A stretch of DNA of 64,000 bases from Methanofollis fontis (GTDB lineage: Archaea > Halobacteriota > Methanomicrobia > Methanomicrobiales > Methanofollaceae): positions 124,001 through 188,000 of the forward strand of contig NZ_PGCL01000003.1 of the NCBI RefSeq assembly GCF_004297185.1. Direction: 5' to 3'. Below the pieces are notes generated by a model. That model made no database searches. It was not told the origin of the DNA and saw only the letters and a program-made list of their open reading frames with translations. Made by a program: the position numbers and the translations under genes. Below are positions 18,167-26,995 of the stretch, one piece after another (positions within the stretch are counted from its first letter, which is position 1; the number at the start of each line of letters is the position of its first letter).

Positions 18167-19843
18167 ATGCAGGACGCCGAGCATACACCCAACGCCTACG
18201 AGGACCTCTGCGCCTCCTTTGTTCAGGAGGTGCCCGAGTCGTTTAACTTCGGCTTCGACGTCGTCGACATGTGGGCAAAAAAGGACCGCAATCGCCTGGC
18301 GATGATCTGGACAGACCAGGAGGGGCATGAAAAGTTCTACACCTTCCGCCACCTGATGAACCTCTCCAACCAGGCGGCAAACATGCTCCTCAAATACGGG
18401 ATTAAAAAAGGTGACCGGATCATCATTATGCTCCACCGGATTCCCGAATGGTGGATCGTCTCGCTTGCGGCCATTAAGCTCGGCGCCGTCTTCTGCCCGA
18501 CGCCCACCATGCTCACCCCCAAGGACCTGGAGTACCGGGTGAACACCGGCAAGATAAAAATGGTCGTCACCGATATGGAGAACGCCTGGAAGGTCGACGA
18601 GATCTGCTCCAAATGCCCGAGTCTGGTCTCGCGCTTTGTGGTCGACGGCGACCTCCCCGGATGGATCAGTTACCCGGTCGAGCTGGACTACCCGGCACCG
18701 GTGTCGTCGCAGCTGATCAAACTCCCCGGAATGAAGAAGACCCGTTCGAGCGATCCGATGCTCATCTTCTTCTCGTCCGGCACCACCGGCGAACCGAAGA
18801 TGGTGCTCCACAACCAGGCCTATCCGATCGGGCATATCATCACCGGTCGGTTCTGGCTCGATCTCAATCAGAACGATCTCCACTTCACTCTGGCCGACAC
18901 CGGATGGGGAAAGGCCGCATGGGGGAAGTTCTTCGGGCCCTGGATGCAGGGGGCATGCACCCTCGTCTATGACATCAGGGGCAAGTTCAAGGCCACCGAA
19001 CTCCTGCCGGTGCTGGAGCGCTATGAGGTGACGAGTTTCTGCGCCCCCCCCACGGTCTACCGGATGCTCATCCTTGCAGACCTCGAGAAGTTCGATTTCT
19101 CCCAGCTCCGGCATTGCGTGAGTGCGGGCGAACCCCTCAACCCCGAGGTGATCCGGGCCTGGAAGGAGGGGACCGGGCTGACGATCTACGAGGGATATGG
19201 CCAGACCGAGACAGTGCTCTGCATCGGCACCTTCCCGGGGATGGAGCCGAAGTTCGGGTCCATGGGTCGACCGGCACCCGGGTGGCGGATTGAACTCCAC
19301 AACGACGACGGCGGTCCGGCGGCGCCCGGTGAAGAGGGCCGGATCGCCATCTGGGCGGACCCGAAGCCGGCCGGCATGTTCATGTCCTATATCGACAATC
19401 CAACGGCCAACGACGAGGCCTTCTGCGGGAGCTGGTACTATACCGGCGACAAGGCCTATATGGACGACGACGGCTATTTCTGGTTTGTCGGCCGTGCGGA
19501 CGACGTGATCAAGAGTTCCGGATACCGGATCGGGCCCTTCGAGGTGGAGTCGGCCCTGATGGAGCACCCGGCCGTACAGGAATGCGCCGTCGTCGGATCG
19601 CCGGACGTGATCCGCGGCATGATCGTCAAGGCGTTTGTGGTGCTTGCACCCGGTTATGAGCCCTCGGACATACTCATCAAGGATATCCAGAAATATGTGA
19701 AGGCGACGACCGCCCCGTACAAGTATCCGCGGGCGATCGAGTTTGTGGACGAACTGCCAAAGACGATCTCCGGCAAGATCCGGAGAAATGTGCTCCGCGA
19801 CCTCGAGATGGAGCGCTTCAACAGCGCTGCCCAGGAAGACTAA
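18167..19843 (+). CDS. AMP-forming acyl-CoA synthetase (copy 2)
   Basis: This 558-residue protein is a close paralogue of the preceding gene, sharing most motifs (F-F-S-S-G-T-T-G-E-P-K, G-Y-G-Q-T-E-T, I-S-G-K-I-R-R). A T-rich TATA-like stretch (near 18129-18140) in the 61-base gap suggests its own promoter. Divergence around the acyl pocket could give different chain-length preferences. It converges with mmp10, whose stop is only seven bases away. Confidence 0.9.
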   Translation: MQDAEHTPNAYEDLCASFVQEVPESFNFGFDVVDMWAKKDRNRLAMIWTDQEGHEKFYTFRHLMNLSNQAANMLLKYGIKKGDRIIIMLHRIPEWWIVSLAAIKLGAVFCPTPTMLTPKDLEYRVNTGKIKMVVTDMENAWKVDEICSKCPSLVSRFVVDGDLPGWISYPVELDYPAPVSSQLIKLPGMKKTRSSDPMLIFFSSGTTGEPKMVLHNQAYPIGHIITGRFWLDLNQNDLHFTLADTGWGKAAWGKFFGPWMQGACTLVYDIRGKFKATELLPVLERYEVTSFCAPPTVYRMLILADLEKFDFSQLRHCVSAGEPLNPEVIRAWKEGTGLTIYEGYGQTETVLCIGTFPGMEPKFGSMGRPAPGWRIELHNDDGGPAAPGEEGRIAIWADPKPAGMFMSYIDNPTANDEAFCGSWYYTGDKAYMDDDGYFWFVGRADDVIKSSGYRIGPFEVESALMEHPAVQECAVVGSPDVIRGMIVKAFVVLAPGYEPSDILIKDIQKYVKATTAPYKYPRAIEFVDELPKTISGKIRRNVLRDLEMERFNSAAQED

Positions 19844-19850
19844 ATACTCC

Positions 19851-21083
19851 CTATTTTCTCTCTCCGTTCTGGTTGATCAGGTGTATGAGGGAGGAAAAAC
19901 CCTCCATTTCCATCATGAGCACCTCTTCACGCCGCATCCCCATCGAGGTCTCGGCGTCGGCGGTGAGGGTCTCGGGCCCGCGCAGCACTCTCCGTGCGGT
20001 CCCGTCCATGCCGAGCACCTCAGCGGCCTGACGATCATGGACAAACGCCCGTCCGGGTATGATCACCGTCTCCGCAAGGTCGGCGGTATCGATCGAGCGC
20101 AGGTCGTCAATGGTGATCAGGCAGGCGATCTCCTTTTCAACCCCGACGACATCGCATCCGCCGCCACAGGCGTCGAGCACCCGCCTGATGAAGGGTGCGG
20201 CCACGCTCCCGGTGATCACCGAGGCATGGGCGCGGATACGGGGGAGTTTTTCCAGAAGGTCGGGTTCGTCCAGGATGGCAAAGGGTGATCCGATCGAGGG
20301 ATCCCCGAGCGGCGTGCCGCTGATCTTCAGGGAGTAACGGTCGTTCATCTCCCTGACGAGAGCATCAAAGGATTCGACCGACTGGATGGGCTGGCCCTGA
20401 ATCAACGGTGCATTGCCGAGGATCAGGCCCTGTTCAGTGGTGTTCGCAAACCGCATCAGGATCAGCCCTTGTGCCCCGGCGTCCTCCAGCCATGCACAGG
20501 TGTTCTCGAGGTCCTCACCGTCGTTGACGCCGGGCATCACGACAGCGGCGGCATACACGTCGATCTCCTCGCAGAGGCGGCGCATCACCGCCAGTGATGC
20601 CTCCGGGGTCGGATCATGCATGTAGCGCCGCCGTTTTTCGGGATCCGCAGAAAAGATGGTGTAGGACACTTCGGCCATGCCGTTCTCGATGAGAAAATCA
20701 GCGATTTCGGGATCGTCAAAGCCCTTCCCGCTCGTATATCCGATATGCAGCGGCACCTCCATGCTCCCGAGCAGTTCCACGAGGTCGCGAAACTCCGGAT
20801 AGCAGCTGGGATCACCGCCGCCGCTGATCGTGATCCGGCTGATGTCGTCCGTGATCATCTGGAGCGTGGCAAGCGTCTCGTCCGCAACCGTGGAGAGCGG
20901 TTTGAAGCCAGAATACTGCTCTTTCACCCCCCGGGTGCAGTAATCGCATCCGACCGAGAACGGCATGCAATACCTGCACCCGAACGGGGCGACCTCACCC
21001 ACATGCCTGAAATAACAGTATTCACAAAAGCCGCGGCAGTCCCGTCCGGGCCGTCCGCCGATATCCACGGTCAGATGAGCCAT
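19851..21083 (-). CDS. mmp10: Methanogenesis marker radical SAM protein Mmp10 (McrA arginine C-methyltransferase)
   Basis: This protein has 410 residues. A canonical radical SAM C-x3-C-x2-C is at residues 16-23, followed by a second Cys set (C36, C39, C46, C49) that fits the extra metal site of Mmp10. The G-G-G-D-P-S SAM-binding segment lies near residue 90. Mmp10 methylates the C-delta carbon of a conserved Arg in methyl-coenzyme M reductase, using cobalamin and SAM. It marks this as a methanogen. A TATA-like GCATTTAAC lies just upstream (about 21105-21116). Confidence 0.92.
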   Translation of the reverse strand: MAHLTVDIGGRPGRDCRGFCEYCYFRHVGEVAPFGCRYCMPFSVGCDYCTRGVKEQYSGFKPLSTVADETLATLQMITDDISRITISGGGDPSCYPEFRDLVELLGSMEVPLHIGYTSGKGFDDPEIADFLIENGMAEVSYTIFSADPEKRRRYMHDPTPEASLAVMRRLCEEIDVYAAAVVMPGVNDGEDLENTCAWLEDAGAQGLILMRFANTTEQGLILGNAPLIQGQPIQSVESFDALVREMNDRYSLKISGTPLGDPSIGSPFAILDEPDLLEKLPRIRAHASVITGSVAAPFIRRVLDACGGGCDVVGVEKEIACLITIDDLRSIDTADLAETVIIPGRAFVHDRQAAEVLGMDGTARRVLRGPETLTADAETSMGMRREEVLMMEMEGFSSLIHLINQNGERK

Positions 21084-21140
21084 CGTCTTTTGTATTCATT
21101 GTCCAGAGGGTTAAATGCTGTGGACGGAAAAGAGGTGACG

Positions 21141-21165
21141 AAAAAAAGTGGCGGATCAGTCCGCC
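21141..21165 (-). terminator. Intrinsic terminator of the surface-protein gene
   Basis: Immediately after the TAA on the minus strand is a GGCGGA-CTGA-TCCGCC hairpin (21150-21165) followed by AC and seven T. Confidence 0.75.
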
Positions 21166-22830
21166 TTATCTGAACCGGTACCTGTTGAGGGTCAGACCGG
21201 CAGCACCCAGGACGATCAGCCCGACCAGGGTGTATCCCACTGCGGCAGAGCTGCTGCCTCCCGCATCAGAGGGAATCACGGTATCAGCTGGCGCAGCACC
21301 GGCTGCTGCAGCCGCTTCGGTTCCTCCATTGATATCCCTGACCGAGGCCGCTCCGGTTGCCGTGACCGTCCCGGCTCCGTTCTCATCAGAGGAGTCCGAA
21401 CCTTCAATCTCTGCCAGCGAGGCCCCATCATCGATGGTGATGAGGCCTTTCTCACCGCCGCCGATACGTGACCAGTAGGGGTCATCACCACCCTCGTTGG
21501 CAACCGTTGCCGACTGCTCATCATCAATAACGGTTGTCGAACCGATGCCGACCACTGCCTGATCGAGGGCGACGACGTCGCCACTGGCCCCGACACCGAG
21601 AAGAATGACCAGATAGGTGCCGTCGTTCAGCCCGCCGAGCACAGATGCCGGGACAACGACTTCATTGCCGGTGTCCGCGCCTGCCACGCCATACCCGGTG
21701 GATATGGGGATCATGGAATTGAGGTCGCCGGGCGTCTGCTCCTCGCCGTCAACGATGAGCGAGATGATGATCGGGCTCTCTGCATACGTATGGCCAGGCA
21801 CCTGCTGCTTCAGGAAGTCGATGAGACATGAGACGGTGGGCATCGGGTGGTCCTTGAGGGCGGCCAGATTATCCTCATTGATGGACATGACACAGTCGAA
21901 GACAGCATTCTCTTTGACGATCAGGTAGGCACACGCCACAAGATTATTGCCTCCCTCAAACCCGAGCATTGCATCTCCCTCATCCCAGGTGCCGGGATCA
22001 GTGCTCCCATTCCAGGTCAGACTGCGGTCACCGTCCATGATGATCACGGGCGCCATGCCGAGTATGACAATTGTTGACGTTTCCGGCTCATACCTCATGA
22101 TATAGCAGACATACTCGCCGGCTTCAGGGAGTGTTTGAGGGTAGACCGTCCCCATCATCTCGCCGAGGGACGCATCGCCGACAAAGGCATCGAGGTCGAC
22201 CTCGGTGGCGGCCAGTGTCGCACCGAAGTCGTCGGGGTTATAGTCCCCGGGATCGAAACCGCCCCACAACGTGTAGGTGTTTGTCTGCGGATCGATGTGA
22301 ATGATGCCGTCATCGGTGTACATATACAGGGAATCGGTTGCCGCCATCAGACCGTTGAGATCCATCAGATTTGACGAATCCATCGAGTGCGGACACCTGA
22401 TCAGCATGATGTTGCCGGATTCTCCCGGTACATCCGCCATGATCGTCGGGATAACCGGGGATGTATACACATGATAGGTGTTCATTCCCGACCAATCAAC
22501 ATCGCCGACCTCATTCACCGAGATGGTCGCCCCATCCAGGTTGATGGTCCGTGTCGGGTAGTCCCGTATGATGTACCTGATTGATGGTCCAAGGATCGAT
22601 TTCAGGCTGTCTTCGCCTGTTGCTGAGAGCTCGACATCGGTTATCGATGGGTCCAGCAGATCGATCACAGCGATTGTTGAAACCTCAACTCCTTTATAGG
22701 AAAAGGTCTGATCACTCGAAACAGTGACAACCGGACTCGTTGCAGAGACGATTGCCGTCATCCCGAGAAACAGAACAAAAAGGAGCATAATACGCATTAA
22801 TCTTACTCTAAACCTAGAGGTCGCTTCCAT
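21166..22830 (-). CDS. Secreted, C-terminally anchored surface protein
   Basis: This protein of about 554 residues has a signal peptide (basic start, hydrophobic core about residues 12-28, A-T-S-P cleavage region). A long acidic Ser/Thr/Gly-rich ectodomain follows, ending in an Ala/Gly-rich linker and a C-terminal membrane helix followed by R-Y-R-F-R. No enzyme motif is seen. It is likely an S-layer-associated or other cell-surface protein. The frame is open to 22977, but the ATG at 22830 has GGGGGGAACG upstream and starts the signal peptide. It is divergent from another surface-protein gene. Confidence 0.75.
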   Translation of the reverse strand: MEATSRFRVRLMRIMLLFVLFLGMTAIVSATSPVVTVSSDQTFSYKGVEVSTIAVIDLLDPSITDVELSATGEDSLKSILGPSIRYIIRDYPTRTINLDGATISVNEVGDVDWSGMNTYHVYTSPVIPTIMADVPGESGNIMLIRCPHSMDSSNLMDLNGLMAATDSLYMYTDDGIIHIDPQTNTYTLWGGFDPGDYNPDDFGATLAATEVDLDAFVGDASLGEMMGTVYPQTLPEAGEYVCYIMRYEPETSTIVILGMAPVIIMDGDRSLTWNGSTDPGTWDEGDAMLGFEGGNNLVACAYLIVKENAVFDCVMSINEDNLAALKDHPMPTVSCLIDFLKQQVPGHTYAESPIIISLIVDGEEQTPGDLNSMIPISTGYGVAGADTGNEVVVPASVLGGLNDGTYLVILLGVGASGDVVALDQAVVGIGSTTVIDDEQSATVANEGGDDPYWSRIGGGEKGLITIDDGASLAEIEGSDSSDENGAGTVTATGAASVRDINGGTEAAAAAGAAPADTVIPSDAGGSSSAAVGYTLVGLIVLGAAGLTLNRYRFR

Positions 22831-22857
22831 TACGTTCCCCCCGTATCCCAAGTAACA

Positions 22858-22876
22858 TTTATAATATATAATGTTT
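22858..22876. promoter_or_regulatory. Divergent A/T-rich promoter of two surface-protein genes
   Basis: The run TTATAATATATAATG contains TATA-like elements on both strands, 28-46 bases before the minus-strand ATG (22830) and 32-50 bases before the plus-strand TTG (22908). The pair may be co-regulated. Confidence 0.5.
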
Positions 22877-22907
22877 ACTACCTGTCGTACCCTGGGGGGA
22901 CGGGAAT

Positions 22908-24203
22908 TTGCATACAAGAATTGCTGTATTTGCCCTGATACTGGTGTGTACATGTGTGCCGATGGGATGCGGCGCAACAGGAATTACTGTAACGCCTGAT
23001 GCGATCGATGCCGGTGACGAAATCACCATTGCCATGACCGGTCTGCCCGACGGCACGGCGTTTGCGATCCTCGTGGAGGGTAGATTTCCCATCGGCGGGA
23101 ATGAACGCTTTGTGTATGAGGTACAGAATTATCGTTTACCAATCTCTCTGAGTGGCGGGTGGATCTCGGCATCGACGGAGAACACGCTGTATACCACACT
23201 TTCGACCTATATCGACGGGAGCACAATCAATGTCGGCGGTCCGTCAAAGAACGGCGTCTTCAGTTTTTCTCGCCAGCAGAATATACCGGCCGGAACCTAT
23301 GACTACTTCAGGCTGGAGGGTCAGTCCCTTCCGGACGCTTCTCAGGTTGTCACCCAGTTCAGGCTGACCGGGACAAAGACCGGTCCTGCGGACGGTTCGA
23401 TCACCTTTACGGTTGGCGGCATCACAGACGGGACGAGCAGGATCGTGATCACCATCGGAGGAAACACCGAGCTGGACACGATAGTGACCATCGGGGAGGG
23501 ATCAGGTGCAACACCACCCACAACCGAACCCACAACCGAACCAACAACCGAACCCGGGACGACGACAGAACCCACAACCGAACCAACAACCGAACCCGGG
23601 ACGACGACAGAACCCACAACCGAACCAACCACCAATCCAACATCTTCATCCGGAGGGAGCAGCGGATCCTCCGGCAGTTCAGGAGGGGCACTTACGACAA
23701 CCATACCCGAACCGGAGAACGGGGAGCGGATCTGGTCCGACGATCTGGGGTGCTGCCTGGATGTCTGCTCCACTGATTGCATCTCTCTGGAAGAGGCACC
23801 GATCATCAGTATACCGGAGGGGTGGATGTCAGTCGGGCATGCTGTTGCGATCCTGCCCGATTCGGCATATTTCGACGAACCTGCCACATTGCGGTTTGCC
23901 CTGCCGCCCGAACTCAGGAGCAGTTCGGCTCTAGTCTTTATTGCAGATTATACTGATGAGGTATGGGGGATCCTGCCAAGCAGAATCGAGGAGGGAATGG
24001 TCTGTGCTGATATCTCAGGTGCCGGCGTCTTCTGCCCGATGCAGTTTGCCAGCTCTGAAACCGCGACGACGATCACAACAGTTCCGGCTACAACACCGGC
24101 GACAACTGAACCACCGACGACACCGCAACAGACACCACTGGGATGTGCGGTCCTGCTCAGCATTTTCGCGGTGATGTTCCTGCTCAGAAGAGCAGGAAAG
24201 TAA
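22908..24203 (+). CDS. Secreted surface protein with Thr-Glu-Pro repeat linker and C-terminal anchor
   Basis: This protein has 431 residues. The start codon is TTG, supported by GGGGGGACGGG just upstream and by the signal peptide it begins (hydrophobic residues 5-18, C-G-A-T-G). An N-terminal Ig-like beta domain (about 25-195) is followed by a T-T-E-P repeat linker (about 200-245), a Ser/Gly hinge and a second domain with paired Cys (C-C-L-D-V-C...C). A Thr/Pro stretch then precedes a C-terminal hydrophobic segment ending R-R-A-G-K. This layout indicates a stalked, anchored surface protein, likely glycosylated. The function is not recognised. Confidence 0.8.
   Translation: MHTRIAVFALILVCTCVPMGCGATGITVTPDAIDAGDEITIAMTGLPDGTAFAILVEGRFPIGGNERFVYEVQNYRLPISLSGGWISASTENTLYTTLSTYIDGSTINVGGPSKNGVFSFSRQQNIPAGTYDYFRLEGQSLPDASQVVTQFRLTGTKTGPADGSITFTVGGITDGTSRIVITIGGNTELDTIVTIGEGSGATPPTTEPTTEPTTEPGTTTEPTTEPTTEPGTTTEPTTEPTTNPTSSSGGSSGSSGSSGGALTTTIPEPENGERIWSDDLGCCLDVCSTDCISLEEAPIISIPEGWMSVGHAVAILPDSAYFDEPATLRFALPPELRSSSALVFIADYTDEVWGILPSRIEEGMVCADISGAGVFCPMQFASSETATTITTVPATTPATTEPPTTPQQTPLGCAVLLSIFAVMFLLRRAGK
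23526..23630 (+). repeat. 42-base in-frame tandem repeat (Thr-Glu-Pro linker)
   Basis: Two full 42-base units begin at 23526 and 23568, with a partial third from 23610. Each full unit encodes 14 residues of E-P-T-T-E-P-T-T-E-P-G-T-T-T type. Such repeats change length by slippage. Confidence 0.85.
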
Positions 24204-24438
24204 CTGCTTTTTTTTGCAGCGTTGCCGACCGTGCGCCGGCACGGTCTATCAGGATGATTTTCTCTTTTATCCGGACGTCACACCCGGCACGAACTCCTGC
24301 ACGAAGCCCCGGAGCGGGGAGGTGTCGACCGGCAGATGTCACTCTGCCGGTGATGGCGGGGGCGTTCGCATCTTCAGGCAGAGAACCGCCGGCTTCCCGA
24401 CCAATGTTCAGGACGGAAAAATAGAGCTGAAAAGGGCT
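24204..24438. other. Convergent intergenic region with terminator signals
   Basis: An eight-T run (about 24208-24215) follows the upstream stop. An eight-base-pair hairpin (GACCGTGC-GCCG-GCACGGTC, 24227-24246) is followed by T-rich sequence. On the other strand a five-T stretch (24418-24424) follows the stop at 24439. No gene is supported. Confidence 0.5.
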
Positions 24439-25227
24439 TCATACCCCTGCATCGGCGTGATAGGAATAGACCAGGGCAATGGACTGTTTCCGGTCATCAA
24501 CACTCACATCCACCAGTGAGCAGGGGGTGCTGGTGGCGGCAGCGAGCATGCAGCCGATGCAGCTGCAGACCGGACATCCGACCATGGTGCAGCACTTCGG
24601 GGATTCGGCCCTCACCATCTTGCACCCGGAATACAGTCGAAAATTGTTGAGGGTCACGACAATGCTGTCACCGCTGCGAACGGCATTCGCACTATCGGCC
24701 ACTTCGAGCACATCCGAACAGACCTCACCCACCGAAACCAGGAGTTCCGACTCATCGGACGCCAATATAAGTCCGGTTTCCCTGCAGAGATGATCGAAGA
24801 GGGGGAGGCCCTGCGGCACAAACACCAGTCCGGTCGAATTCTTCCCAATCGCAAACGAAAAATCGTTCTGCAGGACCGCATGTTCATATGTTCCGGCAGG
24901 GATGAATTGCATCACAGCCGGAGATCCGTTGTTTTGAGGGATGTAGACACCATCACCCATCAGACCCAGGTCTGAGGCCACTCTGCTGAGGTTGATTGTT
25001 CCGGCCACCGGCAACGCACTGATCACGGCCTGATCGACTGGTTCACCTTTAGAAAGGGTCAGCACAAAGATTCCGCCTACAAAACAGCCGATGCCGCTCA
25101 ACACAAGAGTTGCACTCGTGAGATCTCCCCTATCGGTCAGGACAACGACAAAGAGGATCAGTGCCGCCGTTACGATGAGCACCGCACCGGCACCAAAATA
25201 ATTGTTGTAACGCTCGTTCATCATCAT
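24439..25227 (-). CDS. Membrane protein with C-terminal cysteine cluster
   Basis: This protein of about 262 residues has two N-terminal transmembrane helices (about residues 10-30 and 35-55), then a soluble domain. Near the C-terminus (about 205-240) it has a dense cluster of about nine Cys within 35 residues, including C-C-x-x-x-x-C-x-x-C-x-C-x-x-C. It is the last gene of the MoxR/DUF58 operon and starts with three consecutive ATGs overlapping the previous stop. No family is recognised. The cluster could bind metal or an Fe-S centre, or be lipid- or disulfide-modified. Confidence 0.7.
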   Translation of the reverse strand: MMMNERYNNYFGAGAVLIVTAALILFVVVLTDRGDLTSATLVLSGIGCFVGGIFVLTLSKGEPVDQAVISALPVAGTINLSRVASDLGLMGDGVYIPQNNGSPAVMQFIPAGTYEHAVLQNDFSFAIGKNSTGLVFVPQGLPLFDHLCRETGLILASDESELLVSVGEVCSDVLEVADSANAVRSGDSIVVTLNNFRLYSGCKMVRAESPKCCTMVGCPVCSCIGCMLAAATSTPCSLVDVSVDDRKQSIALVYSYHADAGV

Positions 25228-25685
25228 CGAACCCCGATTCGTTTCCTCATCCTGGAGTCCCCATACCACACTATGCTCGCCGCCCCAAGACAGAGGACCG
25301 CAATAATGACCAGAGAGGCGATGAGGGTGTTAACGATGAGAATCCCCCATCCAATAATCAGAATGCCAATTCCGACTGTTCCTGCCCATGCAAGGGTTGA
25401 GCGCATCTCCCCTCCCACCCATGCAGAGAGCATTGCCGCCCAGATCACCGTGACCTGGATAAAAACAGCGATATTGTTAGCCCCGGAGGCGACAACAAGA
25501 GGTTCGCCGCCCACAATGATGGCAATCCATCCATCGCTCCCCATCCTGAATGAAAAAAGGACTGAAACAGCATAGAGTAGAATGAACAGAAGATACACCG
25601 GATCGATTCCAGAGAGAATACTCCATGCACCTGCGAGCACAGCGGGAAGCAGAACAATACCCGGAACGGCGATGCCGACCTTCAT
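25224..25685 (-). CDS. Small multi-pass membrane protein of the MoxR operon
   Basis: This protein of about 153 residues has four or five hydrophobic helices and a basic tail (R-M-R-K-R). Its start ATG overlaps the DUF58 stop and its own TGA overlaps the next start, so translation is coupled on both sides. An open extension to 25766 lies inside the DUF58 gene and lacks support. The function is unknown. Confidence 0.75.
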   Translation of the reverse strand: MKVGIAVPGIVLLPAVLAGAWSILSGIDPVYLLFILLYAVSVLFSFRMGSDGWIAIIVGGEPLVVASGANNIAVFIQVTVIWAAMLSAWVGGEMRSTLAWAGTVGIGILIIGWGILIVNTLIASLVIIAVLCLGAASIVWYGDSRMRKRIGVR

Positions 25686-26995
25686 GCAGCCTTCACCTCC
25701 ACCAGACCTCCGCTGATGCCTGCCCGCTTCAGGATCTGCTGGCGGTCCTGGTCCTTCTCCGTCCATATATCGACGCCCACATCAAACCTGGCGGCGATAT
25801 CGGCAACCAATGCCAGATGGCTCAGATCACCCGCAAAACAGGAGAAGATTGAGATTTTTCCGGGACGAACTTTCGATACCGCCTCTGAAACCTGCCGTTC
25901 AAACACGGTGACCGGGCGTTCCTCCAGAACGGCGCCATAGACCGATGCGAGCGACGCAACGTATTCACGGGCTCCGTCTCCCCCATTGGCGCCGGCACCC
26001 CCGCGAGAATTGAGGGCCGCGATATCCCGTCGGATAGAGGTGAATGGACGGGACCGATAGAACCAGGTATCCTGTCTCGCCGACCAGGATGCAGAAATCG
26101 AGGCAAGAATCGCCCCATAATCCGGTTCACGCGGATGGAAGGCAATGACACCCGCTCCCCTGACGATCATGAGCGAGACATTCCCGGTTTCCTGCATCCA
26201 GGTGGCAATCGCCGACATCACAGCACCGGTGAGAGCAGAACGATCACTGTCGGTCACCATCACCTGCGGCACATCGAGAACCAGAAGAGGCGGTTCCTGA
26301 TCCTCCGCAGCATATTCCCGGACATACAGGGAACCATACTTCGCAGAGATCTTCCAGTCGATATTCCGGACCGCATCTCCTTCCACATACTCCCTGATCG
26401 AACGCACGACGCCGGTCGTTCCAGATATCCGGCGACGATCCTCTGCACCGTTATGCATCCCTCCCCCTCTGCTGGAGAGGAAGAAACGGTTCGGCTTCAT
26501 CAGGACCGAGGGCAGACGCATGGATTCAGCGGATAGTGTTCCTGAACAGGGGAAAAAGGGGTCAGCAACTGAAAGAGACACACCCCCGAAGCGTACGCTG
26601 CCGGTTACCGGAACGTTCATCCGATAATGAAGATGATATGCGTCATCCAGCGGTCCGTTCAGCCATACGGCCGGGTCCCCCTCGATCACCTCCCCACCCT
26701 CAGGCGGGATATCCCTGATCAGGGCCCGTATTCCCGGGGGAATTGTTGCCCGGATCTCGAGATCGACATCGATATCGGTCGTCGAGCGAGCGATCCGTTT
26801 CCCGACGTCCCTTTCGACGACGAGACTGCCCGCCACCTGCCCGAAGACGAGGGACATATATGCGTAACGGGCGAGGAGAAAGACGCTGAGAGCGCCTGCA
26901 CCGATCAACGCAGGCACACTCCCGGCAATACCGGCGAGAGCGGCAAGTATGAGAATGCATGCGCCCGTGATCTCTGCGCCCCGACCGACCTCCAC
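25682..26995 (-). CDS. DUF58 domain protein
   Basis: This protein has 437 residues. Two N-terminal membrane helices (about residues 8-50) are followed by a beta-rich region. The DUF58 signature near 215-225 (G-D-A-V-R-N-I-D-W-K-I-S-A) is followed by a von Willebrand A-like domain. DUF58 proteins almost always pair with MoxR ATPases, as here. The GTG start shares one base with the MoxR TAG stop. The complex is thought to act in assembly or maturation of envelope or extracellular components. Confidence 0.88.
   Translation of the reverse strand: MEVGRGAEITGACILILAALAGIAGSVPALIGAGALSVFLLARYAYMSLVFGQVAGSLVVERDVGKRIARSTTDIDVDLEIRATIPPGIRALIRDIPPEGGEVIEGDPAVWLNGPLDDAYHLHYRMNVPVTGSVRFGGVSLSVADPFFPCSGTLSAESMRLPSVLMKPNRFFLSSRGGGMHNGAEDRRRISGTTGVVRSIREYVEGDAVRNIDWKISAKYGSLYVREYAAEDQEPPLLVLDVPQVMVTDSDRSALTGAVMSAIATWMQETGNVSLMIVRGAGVIAFHPREPDYGAILASISASWSARQDTWFYRSRPFTSIRRDIAALNSRGGAGANGGDGAREYVASLASVYGAVLEERPVTVFERQVSEAVSKVRPGKISIFSCFAGDLSHLALVADIAARFDVGVDIWTEKDQDRQQILKRAGISGGLVEVKAA

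Noticed and set aside
18023-19567. 514-codon minus-strand frame
   Set aside because: It is antisense to the second acyl-CoA synthetase. The same shadow occurs behind the first copy (16864-17811), as expected for paralogues.
24184-24438. Open frame continuing in phase after the stop of the Cys-cluster protein (about 80 codons)
   Set aside because: It could suggest stop readthrough, but the composition is poor, it overlaps the convergent gene, and terminator-like signals lie within it.
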